A stretch of DNA of 64,000 nucleotides. It comes from an uncultured Bacteroides sp. Its GTDB lineage: Bacteria > Bacteroidota > Bacteroidia > Bacteroidales > Bacteroidaceae. The notes under the pieces are model-generated. The model did no database searches. It was not told the origin of the DNA and saw only the letters and a program-made list of their open reading frames with translations. This document shows positions 54,975 through 63,950 of this stretch, piece by piece (the stretch's first letter is position 1; every line of letters begins with the position of its first letter). The stretch spans positions 10,311 to 74,310 of the forward strand of contig NZ_CALDPF010000050.1 of NCBI RefSeq assembly GCF_937912035.1, read 5' to 3'. The position numbers and the translations under genes were made by a program.

Positions 54975-56567
54975 ATGAAAAACATATTTATAATACTAAT
55001 TTATATTCTTATTATACCTACGATTTTAAAAGCCAATCCAGAAAATGAAAAGTTGTTGAAAGAACTCGATAAAGTAATTTCAAACAAAAAATATTATCAT
55101 AATCTGAGAGAAGAGAAGTTATCCCAATTAAAGGACAGTCTCAAGCGTTCTAATGATATAAGTGAAAAATATAACATTAGTGGCGCTCTTTTCTATGAAT
55201 ACTTGCATTATCAGGCAGATTCATCATTATATTATATTAATATGAAGCACAAATACTTTCCGTTGCTTAACAATCCGGAACTTGAAGACGAAATACTAAT
55301 AAACAGAGCTGAAGTATTCGGAGTTATGGGAATGTATAATGAGGCTAAAAATGAACTTGACAAGGTTAATAAAGCCAATATAACCAATAAAGGACTTTTA
55401 GGATATTACTATAGAACTCGCAGAGCATACTACGGATGGCTTGCAGATTATACTGCTGACGACAATGCCAGCAAATGTTATTCCTTAAAAACTGAAATTT
55501 ACAGAGATTCCATTTCACAACTGGGAATAACAGACATTAACTTCAAAATAAATCAAGCCGAAAGAATGATTCATGACGGTGACTATAGGAATGCTATAAA
55601 AGCTTTGTTACCGTTGTTGTCAGATTCAATAAACTTAAAACGAAAGGTATATGTGAACTATACTTTATCAGATGCTTATGAAGCAATAGGAGACACATCA
55701 AGCCAAATAAAGTATCTTGCAAATACAGCAATAATGGATATAAAGATGGCAGAACGTGAATATGCTTCGCTACAGAAACTGGCATTACTTATGTATCATC
55801 AAGGGAATCTGGACAGAGCTTACAATTACTTGTCATGTTCCATGGAAGATGCAGTAGCTGCCAATGCAAGACTACGATTTCTTGAGGTAACGCAAATATA
55901 TCCTATCATAGATAATGCATACCAAAAAAAAGAAGCTGAAAAACAAAATGCGACAAGACGACTGCTTATTGGTATAAGTGTATTAGCCTTTCTTCTTATA
56001 ATAGCAACTTTCTACCTTTACTATTGGATGAAGAAACTATCTATTATGAGAAGAAATCTGTACAAGGCCAACAAGAAACTTGTTGAAGCTAATAGAAATC
56101 TTGCCCAAACAGGTAAAATAAAGGAAGTATATATAGCTAAATATCTGGACCGATGCGTTGTATATCTTGAAAAACTGGAACAATACAGACGTTCACTTGA
56201 AAAGCTTGCAATGGCATCTAAAATAGACCAACTGTTCAAGACTATACGGTCTGAAGAATTCATACGAGACGAAAGAAAGCTATTCTACGATGAATTTGAC
56301 CGTTCATTTCTGGATCTTTTTCCAAATTTCGTAGAAGACTTTAATAATCTGCTTACGGATGATGGTAAAATATACCCCAAAAAGGATGAACATCTGAATA
56401 CGGAACTAAGAATATTTGCCTTGATAAGACTGGGAGTGACAGATGCAAATCGTATAGCACATTTTCTAGGGTACTCACTGGCAACAGTATACAATTATAG
56501 AAGCAAAATCAGGAACAAAGCCAAAGGAGACAAAGACAGATTTGAACAGGATGTTATGAACTTATAA
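54975..56567 (+). CDS. susR: SusR, membrane-bound transcriptional activator of the sus genes
   Basis: A 530-residue regulator. It has an N-terminal signal (about 1-20), a periplasmic helical TPR-like region (about 25-320), one membrane helix (about 325-350, LIGISVLAFLLIIATFYLYYWM), a short coiled coil and a C-terminal cytoplasmic DNA-binding part (about 470-525, with RIFALIRLGVTDANRIAHFLGYS as helix-turn-helix). This is the SusR/DUF6377 layout. Its place, divergent from susA, matches the B. thetaiotaomicron locus. SusR senses maltose or larger maltooligosaccharides and activates susA and susB-G. Confidence 0.9.
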   Translation: MKNIFIILIYILIIPTILKANPENEKLLKELDKVISNKKYYHNLREEKLSQLKDSLKRSNDISEKYNISGALFYEYLHYQADSSLYYINMKHKYFPLLNNPELEDEILINRAEVFGVMGMYNEAKNELDKVNKANITNKGLLGYYYRTRRAYYGWLADYTADDNASKCYSLKTEIYRDSISQLGITDINFKINQAERMIHDGDYRNAIKALLPLLSDSINLKRKVYVNYTLSDAYEAIGDTSSQIKYLANTAIMDIKMAEREYASLQKLALLMYHQGNLDRAYNYLSCSMEDAVAANARLRFLEVTQIYPIIDNAYQKKEAEKQNATRRLLIGISVLAFLLIIATFYLYYWMKKLSIMRRNLYKANKKLVEANRNLAQTGKIKEVYIAKYLDRCVVYLEKLEQYRRSLEKLAMASKIDQLFKTIRSEEFIRDERKLFYDEFDRSFLDLFPNFVEDFNNLLTDDGKIYPKKDEHLNTELRIFALIRLGVTDANRIAHFLGYSLATVYNYRSKIRNKAKGDKDRFEQDVMNL

Positions 56568-56624
56568 TCAATCATATTTCATTAACCTATAGACCAAAAT
56601 AATAATAAAACATATAACTATATC

Positions 56625-57983
56625 ATGAAAAAAATACCTGATTTGAGTTTCTGGAAACTATGGAATATAAGTTTCGGATTCTTTGGTGTGCAGATTGCAT
56701 ATGCATTACAAAGTGCTAATATCAGTAGGATTTTCTCCACACTAGGAGCAGACCCTCACAGTCTTAGTTATTTCTGGATTCTGCCCCCATTGGCAGGAAT
56801 CATCGTACAGCCAATCATAGGCGCCTTGAGCGACAAAACTTGGTGTCGTTTCGGGCGAAGAATTCCATATCTGTTTATCGGAGCAATTATAGCAGTTATG
56901 GTTATGTGCCTGTTGCCTAATGCCGGAAGTTTTGGCATGTCTGTATCAGCAGCCATGATTTTTGGTCTGCTTTCGTTAATGTTTCTTGATACTTCAATAA
57001 ATATTGCCATGCAACCGTTCAAAATGATGGTTGGTGACATGGTAAACGAAAAACAGAAGGGACTGGCATACTCAATCCAAAGTTTCCTTTGTAATGCCGG
57101 TAGCCTTGCTGGTTATTTATTTCCGTTCATTTTCTCGGCCATAGGTATAAGCAATATAGCTCCAAAAGGAGTGATTCCTGATTCTGTGATATATTCGTTC
57201 TATATAGGAGCAGCCATACTTATTATGTGTGTAATTTACACTACAATAAAAGTCAAGGAATATCCACCACAACTATATGCAGAATACCATGGAATAAACA
57301 ACGAACAAAAAGAAGAAAAAACAAATGTATTTAAACTTCTGGTGAAAGCTCCAAAAGCATTTTGGACAGTAGGCCTTGTACAATTTTTCTGTTGGGCTGC
57401 ATTTATGTTCATGTGGACTTACACAAACGGAACGGTTGCAGCAGGAGTGTTTGACACGCCTTCAGTAGAAATAACAAAAGAGGGAATTAAAAGTCTGGTG
57501 CTTGACACACAGTCATACCAATATCAGAATGCTGGTGACTGGGTGGGGATTCTATTTGCCGTGCAAGCTATAGGTTCCGTTATATGGGCCACAGTATTAC
57601 CCTTGATAAAGAATCGTAAACTGGCTTATTCGCTAAGTCTTGTACTTGGAGGAATAGGATTTATATCAATTATGTTTATAAATAACCAATATGGACTTTT
57701 TGTATCATTTCTTTTAATAGGTTGTGCTTGGGCTGCTATGCTGGCACTTCCTTTTACAATCCTTACAAACGCATTGACAGGAGGTCACATGGGAACATAT
57801 CTGGGACTCTTCAACTGTACAATATGTATCCCCCAAATTATAGCAGCATTAGCAGGAGGATGGATTCTGAAAATGTTCACTTCTCCAGGAAGCGTTCCTC
57901 CGGAAGTAAACATGCTTGTATTGGCAGGAATACTTCTTATCATTGGAGCTTTATCTGTAGGAATCATAAAAGAGAAAGAATAA
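56625..57983 (+). CDS. MFS/GPH-type sugar transporter (maltose or glucose uptake)
   Basis: A 452-residue inner-membrane protein with about twelve hydrophobic segments. The loop motif SDKTWCRFGRRIPYL is that of the GPH/SLC45-like sugar transporters in the major facilitator superfamily. It is 57 bp downstream of susR on the same strand, so it probably moves the maltose or glucose released by SusA and SusB into the cytoplasm. A long periplasmic or cytoplasmic loop with GVFDTPSVEITKEGIKSLV interrupts the second half. Substrate is inferred from context. Confidence 0.87.
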   Translation: MKKIPDLSFWKLWNISFGFFGVQIAYALQSANISRIFSTLGADPHSLSYFWILPPLAGIIVQPIIGALSDKTWCRFGRRIPYLFIGAIIAVMVMCLLPNAGSFGMSVSAAMIFGLLSLMFLDTSINIAMQPFKMMVGDMVNEKQKGLAYSIQSFLCNAGSLAGYLFPFIFSAIGISNIAPKGVIPDSVIYSFYIGAAILIMCVIYTTIKVKEYPPQLYAEYHGINNEQKEEKTNVFKLLVKAPKAFWTVGLVQFFCWAAFMFMWTYTNGTVAAGVFDTPSVEITKEGIKSLVLDTQSYQYQNAGDWVGILFAVQAIGSVIWATVLPLIKNRKLAYSLSLVLGGIGFISIMFINNQYGLFVSFLLIGCAWAAMLALPFTILTNALTGGHMGTYLGLFNCTICIPQIIAALAGGWILKMFTSPGSVPPEVNMLVLAGILLIIGALSVGIIKEKE

Positions 57984-58001
57984 AGCTTATACTTTACTTT
58001 A

Positions 58002-58038
58002 AAAGGCACAAATGACCATTATTGTCATTTATGCCTTT
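58002..58038. terminator. Bidirectional terminator between the transporter and AI-2E genes
   Basis: Arms 58002-58016 and 58024-58038 form a 15-bp stem with one C-A mismatch and a 7-nt loop. T-rich sequence follows on the minus strand (CCTTTTAAAG). It separates two convergent genes. Confidence 0.75.
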
Positions 58039-58044
58039 AATATC

Positions 58045-59169
58045 TCACTCAGTAATATCTTCAGAGGATTTATCTTTCCCTTGCATATAAATCAAATCAT
58101 TATTTTTTATATACCGTTGGTAATACGAAAGCAATAACGTCGTACAAGGTAGCGCTATAATCATACCTAGCATACCCATCAATGAGCCCCATACAGACAA
58201 CGACAATAATATAATGGCAGGATTCAATCCTGTTATCTTGCCCATTACCTTAGGGACAATATACATATCCTGAATAGCCTGTACCACACAAAATACTAAA
58301 AGCGCAAGTCCTAAAATTACCCAAAAACTTTCTCCAGTATCAGCAGCCTTCAACAGAGCTAATATCACTGTAGGAACAAAACCTATAATCTGAAGATAAG
58401 GGACCATATTAAGCAAGCCTATAAACATTCCCAAACCTATTGCCAAAGGAAAATCAATTATAAGAAAACCGATACTGAACAATATTCCTACGCAAAATGC
58501 CACAAGTGACTGTCCACGAAAATACTTATTCATACTATCTTTAATGTCTTCTATTACTCCCATTACCATTCCTCTGTGTTTTGCTGGTAATAGTGTAACC
58601 CACCCTTCGGCAATTTCTTCATAATCCAATAATATGAAAAACAGATACAGTAAAACAATGAACAATGTAAATATTGTCAATACAATATTGTATGAAGTAG
58701 ACAATAATGACCACATTTTCGGTAGAACACTTTTTAATGCATCAACAAAATTTTCAGAATTTAATTTTTCCTGTACCCATTGCCAATTGACATTATCATG
58801 TAAGAACTCAGTCAAATCTTTAGGTATAGAAGTAAACTTTCCTCCTTCCGAGAAATATATCTCCAGTAAAGATTTCAGTTTTACACACTCCTCAACCATA
58901 GGCGGAACAATCAGATAAAATGCTCCTGTCAACAAAACAATAATGCTCAACATCACTAGAAAAATAGCCAATGCCCTGTTCTTTATTCTTAGTTTATCTT
59001 GATAGAACTTTACCATAGGATACATAAGATAAGCTATTATCCAGGCAATAAAGAAAGGTAGAAGCACACCACTAAGCCTATTAAGCAGATATAATACTGC
59101 AATAAAAACAACCCCACCCAATACTCCACGGATAAAGCTGTCAAACGTTATTTTCTTTTGACCATTCAT
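58045..59169 (-). CDS. AI-2E/PerM-family membrane transporter
   Basis: An inner-membrane protein of about 374 residues. The ATG at 59167-59169 gives MNGQKKITFDSFIRGVLGGVVF; thirteen more codons are open upstream. Seven or eight hydrophobic segments are visible, including the first pair (about 15-55), a central soluble stretch (about 90-160) and the C-terminal bundle. This is the AI-2E (UPF0118/PerM) family, whose members export small molecules or ions; the substrate is unknown here. It is a single gene convergent with the sugar transporter. Confidence 0.88.
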   Translation of the reverse strand: MNGQKKITFDSFIRGVLGGVVFIAVLYLLNRLSGVLLPFFIAWIIAYLMYPMVKFYQDKLRIKNRALAIFLVMLSIIVLLTGAFYLIVPPMVEECVKLKSLLEIYFSEGGKFTSIPKDLTEFLHDNVNWQWVQEKLNSENFVDALKSVLPKMWSLLSTSYNIVLTIFTLFIVLLYLFFILLDYEEIAEGWVTLLPAKHRGMVMGVIEDIKDSMNKYFRGQSLVAFCVGILFSIGFLIIDFPLAIGLGMFIGLLNMVPYLQIIGFVPTVILALLKAADTGESFWVILGLALLVFCVVQAIQDMYIVPKVMGKITGLNPAIILLSLSVWGSLMGMLGMIIALPCTTLLLSYYQRYIKNNDLIYMQGKDKSSEDITE

Positions 59170-59197
59170 AAAGTATTTTCTTTTATTTGCATATATG

Positions 59198-59205
59198 CAA
59201 AAATA
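59198..59205 (-). promoter_or_regulatory. Candidate -7 box of the AI-2E gene
   Basis: TATTTTTG on the minus strand, 28 bp upstream of the start, matches TAnnTTTG. The -33 element is not clear. Confidence 0.5.
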
Positions 59206-59330
59206 CAATTCTTGTTTGTAAATTCTAATAATTAAACTCCAAAATTAGTGGTAATCATTATAATAGAGCTTTTAAAATACAACTTCTGTTAAATATTAAC
59301 ACAAAATCACCTTAAAGACCAAAAACTTTC

Positions 59331-59338
59331 TACCTTTG
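59331..59338 (+). promoter_or_regulatory. Candidate -7 box of rsmI
   Basis: TACCTTTG, a good match to TAnnTTTG, lies 26 bp before the rsmI start. A -33 TTTG is not found at the expected distance. Confidence 0.55.
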
Positions 59339-59364
59339 CTACGAACGACGTCAAAAACAGAAAT

Positions 59365-60060
59365 ATGGGTAAACTATATGTAGTGCCTACACCTGTAGGA
59401 AACTTGGAAGATATGACTTTACGGGCAATTCGTGTATTGAAAGAAGCAGATCTGATTCTGGCTGAAGATACACGAACTTCGGGAATTCTCTTAAAACATT
59501 TTGAGATTAAGAATTCAATGCAGTCTCATCACAAATTCAACGAACATCAAACAGTAGAACACATTGTATCAAGAATAAAGGCTGGCGAAACCATAGCTCT
59601 GATATCAGATGCTGGAACACCGGGGATTTCCGATCCAGGATTTCTAGTAGTACGAGAATGTGTTCGAAACGGAATAGAAGTACAGTGCCTTCCAGGAGCA
59701 ACAGCTTTCGTACCGGCCATAGTTTCTTCAGGACTACCTAACGAACGTTTCTGTTTCGAAGGATTTCTGCCTCAAAAAAAAGGTAGAATGACAAGGCTAA
59801 ACTCACTGGTTGACGAAAGTCGTACAATGATATTCTACGAATCTCCATACCGATTACTTAAAACACTGACCCAATTTGCTGAAATTTTCGGAAAAGAACG
59901 GCCTGTATCAGTGTGTCGCGAAATCTCAAAGCTTCATGAAGAGAGCGTCAGAGGGACACTGGAAGAAGTAATAAACCATTTCACCGAGATAGAACCAAGA
60001 GGTGAAATAGTTATAGTACTGGGAGGCAAAGAAGAACAAAAGAATAACTCTAAACAGTAA
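59365..60060 (+). CDS. rsmI: 16S rRNA (cytidine-1402-2'-O)-methyltransferase RsmI
   Basis: A 231-residue SAM-dependent methyltransferase of the tetrapyrrole-methylase fold that 2'-O-methylates C1402 of 16S rRNA. Family motifs are LYVVPTPVGNLEDMTLRA, AEDTRTSGILL, LISDAGTPGISDPG, CLPGATAFVPA, FYESPYRL and GEIVIVLGG. The gene starts a two-gene plus-strand operon with the lipoprotein 5 bp downstream. Confidence 0.96.
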   Translation: MGKLYVVPTPVGNLEDMTLRAIRVLKEADLILAEDTRTSGILLKHFEIKNSMQSHHKFNEHQTVEHIVSRIKAGETIALISDAGTPGISDPGFLVVRECVRNGIEVQCLPGATAFVPAIVSSGLPNERFCFEGFLPQKKGRMTRLNSLVDESRTMIFYESPYRLLKTLTQFAEIFGKERPVSVCREISKLHEESVRGTLEEVINHFTEIEPRGEIVIVLGGKEEQKNNSKQ

Positions 60061-60065
60061 TAATT

Positions 60066-60920
60066 ATGAAAAAAGTAGTATTAACCTCATTGTGTTTTGC
60101 AGCATTACTGGCTTCATGCAACAATCTTGGTCAAAAAAAGGATGCGCTACAAGCGCAAAACGATTCATTAATGTCTGAATTGTCTAACCGCAATGCCGAA
60201 TTGGACGAGATTATGGGGGCATTCAATGAAATACAAGAAGGTTTTCGCGAAATAAACGAAGCTGAAAACAGAGTTGACCTTAATGGCGGTGCAATAGAAA
60301 GTCAGTCTGCTGCCAATAAAATCAAGGATGATATCAGATTTATCAGCCAGAAACTGAAAGACAACAGAGAAAAAATTGCAGAACTGGAAAAACAACTGAA
60401 AAATAGTAATTATAAAAGTGCACAGCTCAAACGTGCTCTTGAAAATCTTACAGCTGAACTAGCTGCCAAGCAACAACAGATCGAAACTCTTCAGTCTGAG
60501 CTGGCTTCAAAGAACATAAGAATAGCTGAACTTGACGAAGCTGTTACTGATCTTACAAAGAATGTTGACCAGTTGTCTGCAGAAAATGAAGAAAAAAGCA
60601 AAACAGTTGCAGCTCAAGACAAGGCTCTTAATACTGCATGGTACGTTTTCGGAACAAAAAGTGAACTGAAAGACCAGAAGATATTAAAAGGTGGCGACGT
60701 TCTGAAAGATAATGATTTCAATAAGGAATATTTCACAGAAATCGACATTCGCAAAGATAAGGTAATTAAACTATACTCTAAACGTGCTGAATTGCTGACT
60801 ACTCATCCTGAAGGTTCTTATAAACTTGAAAAAGATGATAAGGGACAATACGTTCTCGAGATAACCAATCCTAACAATTTCTGGAGCGTTTCAAGATATC
60901 TGGTTATTCAAGTAAGATAA
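60066..60920 (+). CDS. Coiled-coil lipoprotein of unknown function
   Basis: A 284-residue lipoprotein: signal MKKVVLTSLCFAALLASC with Cys18, then a long heptad-rich helix (about 25-185, e.g. IAELEKQLKNSNYKSAQLKRALENL), and a small C-terminal beta domain (about 195-284, ending FWSVSRYLVIQVR). Function is not known to me; an envelope-spanning or scaffold role is plausible from the coiled coil. The 5-bp spacing to rsmI indicates co-transcription. Confidence 0.85.
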   Translation: MKKVVLTSLCFAALLASCNNLGQKKDALQAQNDSLMSELSNRNAELDEIMGAFNEIQEGFREINEAENRVDLNGGAIESQSAANKIKDDIRFISQKLKDNREKIAELEKQLKNSNYKSAQLKRALENLTAELAAKQQQIETLQSELASKNIRIAELDEAVTDLTKNVDQLSAENEEKSKTVAAQDKALNTAWYVFGTKSELKDQKILKGGDVLKDNDFNKEYFTEIDIRKDKVIKLYSKRAELLTTHPEGSYKLEKDDKGQYVLEITNPNNFWSVSRYLVIQVR

Positions 60921-60940
60921 TTACATCTGATAAATAAATT

Positions 60941-60981
60941 ATGGCATGCAGAACTTTAAAATGATTCTGCATGCCATTTTT
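60941..60981. terminator. Terminator after the coiled-coil lipoprotein gene
   Basis: Arms 60941-60953 and 60965-60977 (ATGGCATGCAGAA and its complement) pair perfectly over 13 bp with an 11-nt loop; TTTTTATAT follows on the plus strand. It also lies downstream of argF' on the other strand and may serve both. Confidence 0.85.
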
Positions 60982-61002
60982 ATATATTATAAGGCTTATT
61001 TA

Positions 61003-61968
61003 TCATTCCATTGACTTAAGCATTCTCTTTAATACCACAGTGGCAGAAATCTCACGGTTTGCAGCTTCAGGTATAACAAGAGAAGTTGGAGCCTCTATCA
61101 CATCGTCTGTTACAATCATATTTCTTCGTACAGGCAAACAATGCATAAAATAAGCATTATTTGTCACAGCCATGTGTGCAGCATCTACAGTCCAGCTCAT
61201 ATCCTTTGACAACACTTTTCCATAGCTCTCTGGATTTGTTACTCCGGGACATGCCCAGTTCTTGGCATAAATAAAGTCTGCACCTTCGAAAGCTTTGAGC
61301 TGGTTATATTCAACTTTTGCGCCACGGACAAATTTAGGGTCAAGCTCATAACCTTCAGGATGAGTTATCACAAAATCAACATCTGCCTCATTCATAAAAT
61401 CGGCAAATGAATTTGGCACTGCCTGAGGCAAAGCCTTTGGATGAGGAGCCCATGTCAGAACTACTTTAGGACGGTCTTTCTTCTTGTACTCTTCAATGGT
61501 AATCAAATCGGCAAAAGCCTGAAGCGGATGACCTGTAGCTGCCTCCATAGAGAAAACCGGCTTACCAGAATACTGAATAAACTGATTAAGTATCTTTTCC
61601 GTATAATCGTCCGTACGGCTTTCAAACTGTGCAAAAGAACGAACGCCGATAATATCACAATAAGATGCCATCACTGGAATAGCTTCAAGCAAGTGTTCGC
61701 TCTTGTCGCCATCCATTACTACACCACGTTCTGTCTCCAGCTTCCATGCTCCCTGATTAACATCAAGCACTATTACATCCATACCAAGATTTCTTGCTGC
61801 CTTCTGTGTGCTCAAGCGGGTACGTAGACTATTGTTGAAGAATATCAGCAAACAGGTCTTATGCCTGCCCAACGATTCATATTTATAACGGTCTTTCTTT
61901 ATCTCAAAAGCTTCGGACAAGGCTGTTTTCAAGTCTCCCAAATCGAATACATTTGTATATGTTTTCAT
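61003..61968 (-). CDS. argF': N-succinylornithine (or N-acetylornithine) carbamoyltransferase
   Basis: A 321-residue transcarbamylase of arginine biosynthesis, which transfers the carbamoyl group to an N-acylated ornithine. The carbamoyl-phosphate loop reads FFNNSLRTRLST in place of the STRTR of ordinary ornithine carbamoyltransferases, and the C-terminal loop is MHCLPVRRNM. In Bacteroides the substrate is N-succinylornithine; in Xanthomonas it is N-acetylornithine. The overall sequence looks like the Bacteroides form, but I did not verify the specificity residue. It is 102 bp downstream of proA, in the same direction, and has its own -7-like box. Confidence 0.92.
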   Translation of the reverse strand: MKTYTNVFDLGDLKTALSEAFEIKKDRYKYESLGRHKTCLLIFFNNSLRTRLSTQKAARNLGMDVIVLDVNQGAWKLETERGVVMDGDKSEHLLEAIPVMASYCDIIGVRSFAQFESRTDDYTEKILNQFIQYSGKPVFSMEAATGHPLQAFADLITIEEYKKKDRPKVVLTWAPHPKALPQAVPNSFADFMNEADVDFVITHPEGYELDPKFVRGAKVEYNQLKAFEGADFIYAKNWACPGVTNPESYGKVLSKDMSWTVDAAHMAVTNNAYFMHCLPVRRNMIVTDDVIEAPTSLVIPEAANREISATVVLKRMLKSME

Positions 61969-62000
61969 AACGTTTATGTATATTAATTAGTTTATCTCTA

Positions 62001-62008
62001 CAAAAATA
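62001..62008 (-). promoter_or_regulatory. Candidate -7 box of argF'
   Basis: TATTTTTG on the minus strand, 32 bp upstream of the start. The -33 element is not clear; read-through from proA is also possible. Confidence 0.45.
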
Positions 62009-62070
62009 CTACAAAAATGCAATAATATTCTATTTTAGCATACTTTTATTGCATAAATTTCCCATTACAA

Positions 62071-63318
62071 TTATTTTCTTATTTGCCCATTACCTTCAAT
62101 CAACCATTTGTATGTAGTGATTTCTCTCAGTCCCATAGGGCCTCTGGCATGAAGTTTCTGGGTACTGATACCGATCTCAGCACCCAAGCCAAACTGGGCA
62201 CCATCGGTAAATGATGTCGGAGCATTGACATATACACAGGCGGCATCTACTGCTCTCTTAAAATAATCTGCTGCCCTGTTATCCTCAGTAACAATGCACT
62301 CACTATGTTTTGAACTATACTTAAATATGTGGTTTATTGCCTCGTCAATGGAACTGACAGTTTTAATGGACATCTTGTAATCAAGAAATTCTGTACCGAA
62401 ACTTTCCTGAGTGGCATGATGTAATAATTCCTGTGGATAAAATCCTTTAAGAGCATCATAAGAATTCTTGTCGGCATAAATGATAACATTACTTATCGAT
62501 AGCATGGAACAGATTTCTGGTAAGTCATCAAGTCTGTCAGAATGTATCAACAGACAATCAAGAGCATTACATACGCTTACCCTTCGTGTCTTTGCATTAT
62601 TGACAATGCCGGTTCCTATTTTAACATCACCGGCAAGATCAAAATAAGTATGACATATTCCCGCTCCTGTTTCAATTACAGGAACTGTAGATTCTTTTCT
62701 GACATAATTTATCAGATTACTGCTGCCACGCGGGATTATAAGATCAATAAAGTCATTAGCATGTAACAGCTCTGCTGTAGCTTCACGGTCCGGTGGGAGC
62801 AAGCTGACTATATTCCTGTCAACACCGAATTTATCAAGCACTCCATGAATTATATCAACAATAGCTTTGTTGGAATTATAAGCATCACTTCCGCCTTTTA
62901 ATATACATGCATTACCACTCTTCAAACATAAAGAGAAAACATCAAAACTAACATTAGGACGTGCTTCATATATAATACCTATTACCCCGAAAGGTACACT
63001 GACCTTCTTCAAGACCAAACCATTCGGACGCACATCCTCGTATAAGACATTTCCTAAAGGCGAGGGAAGCTTCGATACGTTCTTTATATCTGACGCTATA
63101 TCGTCAATTCTAGAGGCTGTAAGCCTCAATCTGTCATATTTAGGATCAGATATATCCATACTATCCAAATCCTTTGAATTTGCCTCCAAAATCGCTTTAT
63201 TATTGGCTATAGCAGCATCAGCAACAGCTACAAGTATTTCATTGATTAATTTCACATCAAGTAAAGCTAACTTACGCGAAGCCAGCTTTACAGCCTGAAA
63301 AGTTTCATAAAGTTCCAT
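62071..63318 (-). CDS. proA: Gamma-glutamyl phosphate reductase (ProA)
   Basis: A 415-residue NADPH-dependent enzyme reducing gamma-glutamyl phosphate to the semialdehyde in proline synthesis. Family motifs are PFGVIGIIYEARPNVSFDV, CLKSGNACILKGGSDA, IIPRGSSNLI, the catalytic cysteine in GAGICHTYFD, SVCNALDCLLIH and the terminal LHARGPMGLREITTYKW. The usual partner proB is not adjacent; upstream is a divergent DUF2007 gene. argF' follows on the same strand, so arginine and proline genes are paired here. Confidence 0.96.
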   Translation of the reverse strand: MELYETFQAVKLASRKLALLDVKLINEILVAVADAAIANNKAILEANSKDLDSMDISDPKYDRLRLTASRIDDIASDIKNVSKLPSPLGNVLYEDVRPNGLVLKKVSVPFGVIGIIYEARPNVSFDVFSLCLKSGNACILKGGSDAYNSNKAIVDIIHGVLDKFGVDRNIVSLLPPDREATAELLHANDFIDLIIPRGSSNLINYVRKESTVPVIETGAGICHTYFDLAGDVKIGTGIVNNAKTRRVSVCNALDCLLIHSDRLDDLPEICSMLSISNVIIYADKNSYDALKGFYPQELLHHATQESFGTEFLDYKMSIKTVSSIDEAINHIFKYSSKHSECIVTEDNRAADYFKRAVDAACVYVNAPTSFTDGAQFGLGAEIGISTQKLHARGPMGLREITTYKWLIEGNGQIRK

Positions 63319-63346
63319 AATTAACTGTTTTTCAATCCATTTTTCG

Positions 63347-63354
63347 CAAAAATA
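63347..63354 (-). promoter_or_regulatory. Candidate -7 box of proA
   Basis: TATTTTTG on the minus strand, 28 bp upstream of the start. No clear -33 TTTG. Confidence 0.5.
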
Positions 63355-63444
63355 TGATTAATATTCGAAATATGTCCATTTAAGTTAAAAAAACTTCGAT
63401 ATTATTCGAATTATATCATGCTATATAATGTTTCACACTATTTT

Positions 63445-63476
63445 CTTGCATTTAAGAAGAAAAAAAACTAACTTTG
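63445..63476 (+). promoter_or_regulatory. Promoter of the DUF2007 gene
   Basis: CTTG at 63445-63448 (one mismatch to TTTG) and TAACTTTG at 63469-63476, 20 bases apart, fit the Bacteroides promoter. The start codon is 50 bp further on. Confidence 0.6.
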
Positions 63477-63526
63477 GAAATAAGACAGAGATTATTAACC
63501 CTAGTATTACTAACCGTTTAAAAACA

Positions 63527-63763
63527 ATGACTATGGCAGACATCAATTATGAAGCATTAGTGGAGGTTTTCAAAGGTAGCCTTTGGGAAGCTGAATTAGT
63601 AAAAGGGCTATTGGAATCTGAAGGAGTTCAGGCTATGATTAAAGACGAAACATTATCAGCAGTTACGTCTCCATACTCAGAAATGGGCGGAGCTGTATTG
63701 GTAATGGTTAATAAAGAAGAGGAAGTTTATGCAAGAAAACTAATTGCAGAAAGAAAACAATAA
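63527..63763 (+). CDS. DUF2007-family small protein
   Basis: A protein of about 78 residues. The open frame begins at 63428, but the promoter lies inside that part, so I place the start at the ATG 63527 (or 63533). The sequence DINYEALVEVFKGSLWEAEL, VKGLLESEGVQAMIKDE and a terminal VLVMVNKEEEVYARKLI match the DUF2007 putative signal-transducing/GlnB-like fold. The function is not known. It is a single gene between proA and the rRNA operon. Confidence 0.85.
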   Translation: MTMADINYEALVEVFKGSLWEAELVKGLLESEGVQAMIKDETLSAVTSPYSEMGGAVLVMVNKEEEVYARKLIAERKQ

Positions 63764-63909
63764 ATAACCTATTATTTCACAATCACATCATTTCAGACTT
63801 ATCTTATTGTAATTCCATGTCTGGAACTTATTAGTGAATATTCATCTTCTCAGAAGAGTTTATTCTGGATTTCTCAGATCCTGATTTTATAACCTGTATA
63901 AACGCAAGA

Positions 63910-63937
63910 ATCCCCGACGTATCTCTACCTCGGGGAT
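63910..63937 (-). terminator. Terminator of the rRNA operon
   Basis: Arms 63910-63917 and 63930-63937 (ATCCCCGA / TCGGGGAT) pair over 8 bp with a 12-nt loop, just beyond the 3' end of the 5S rRNA on the minus strand. TTCTTGCGTT follows, a poor T-run. Confidence 0.75.
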
Positions 63938-63950
63938 CTCTCTTATAAAA

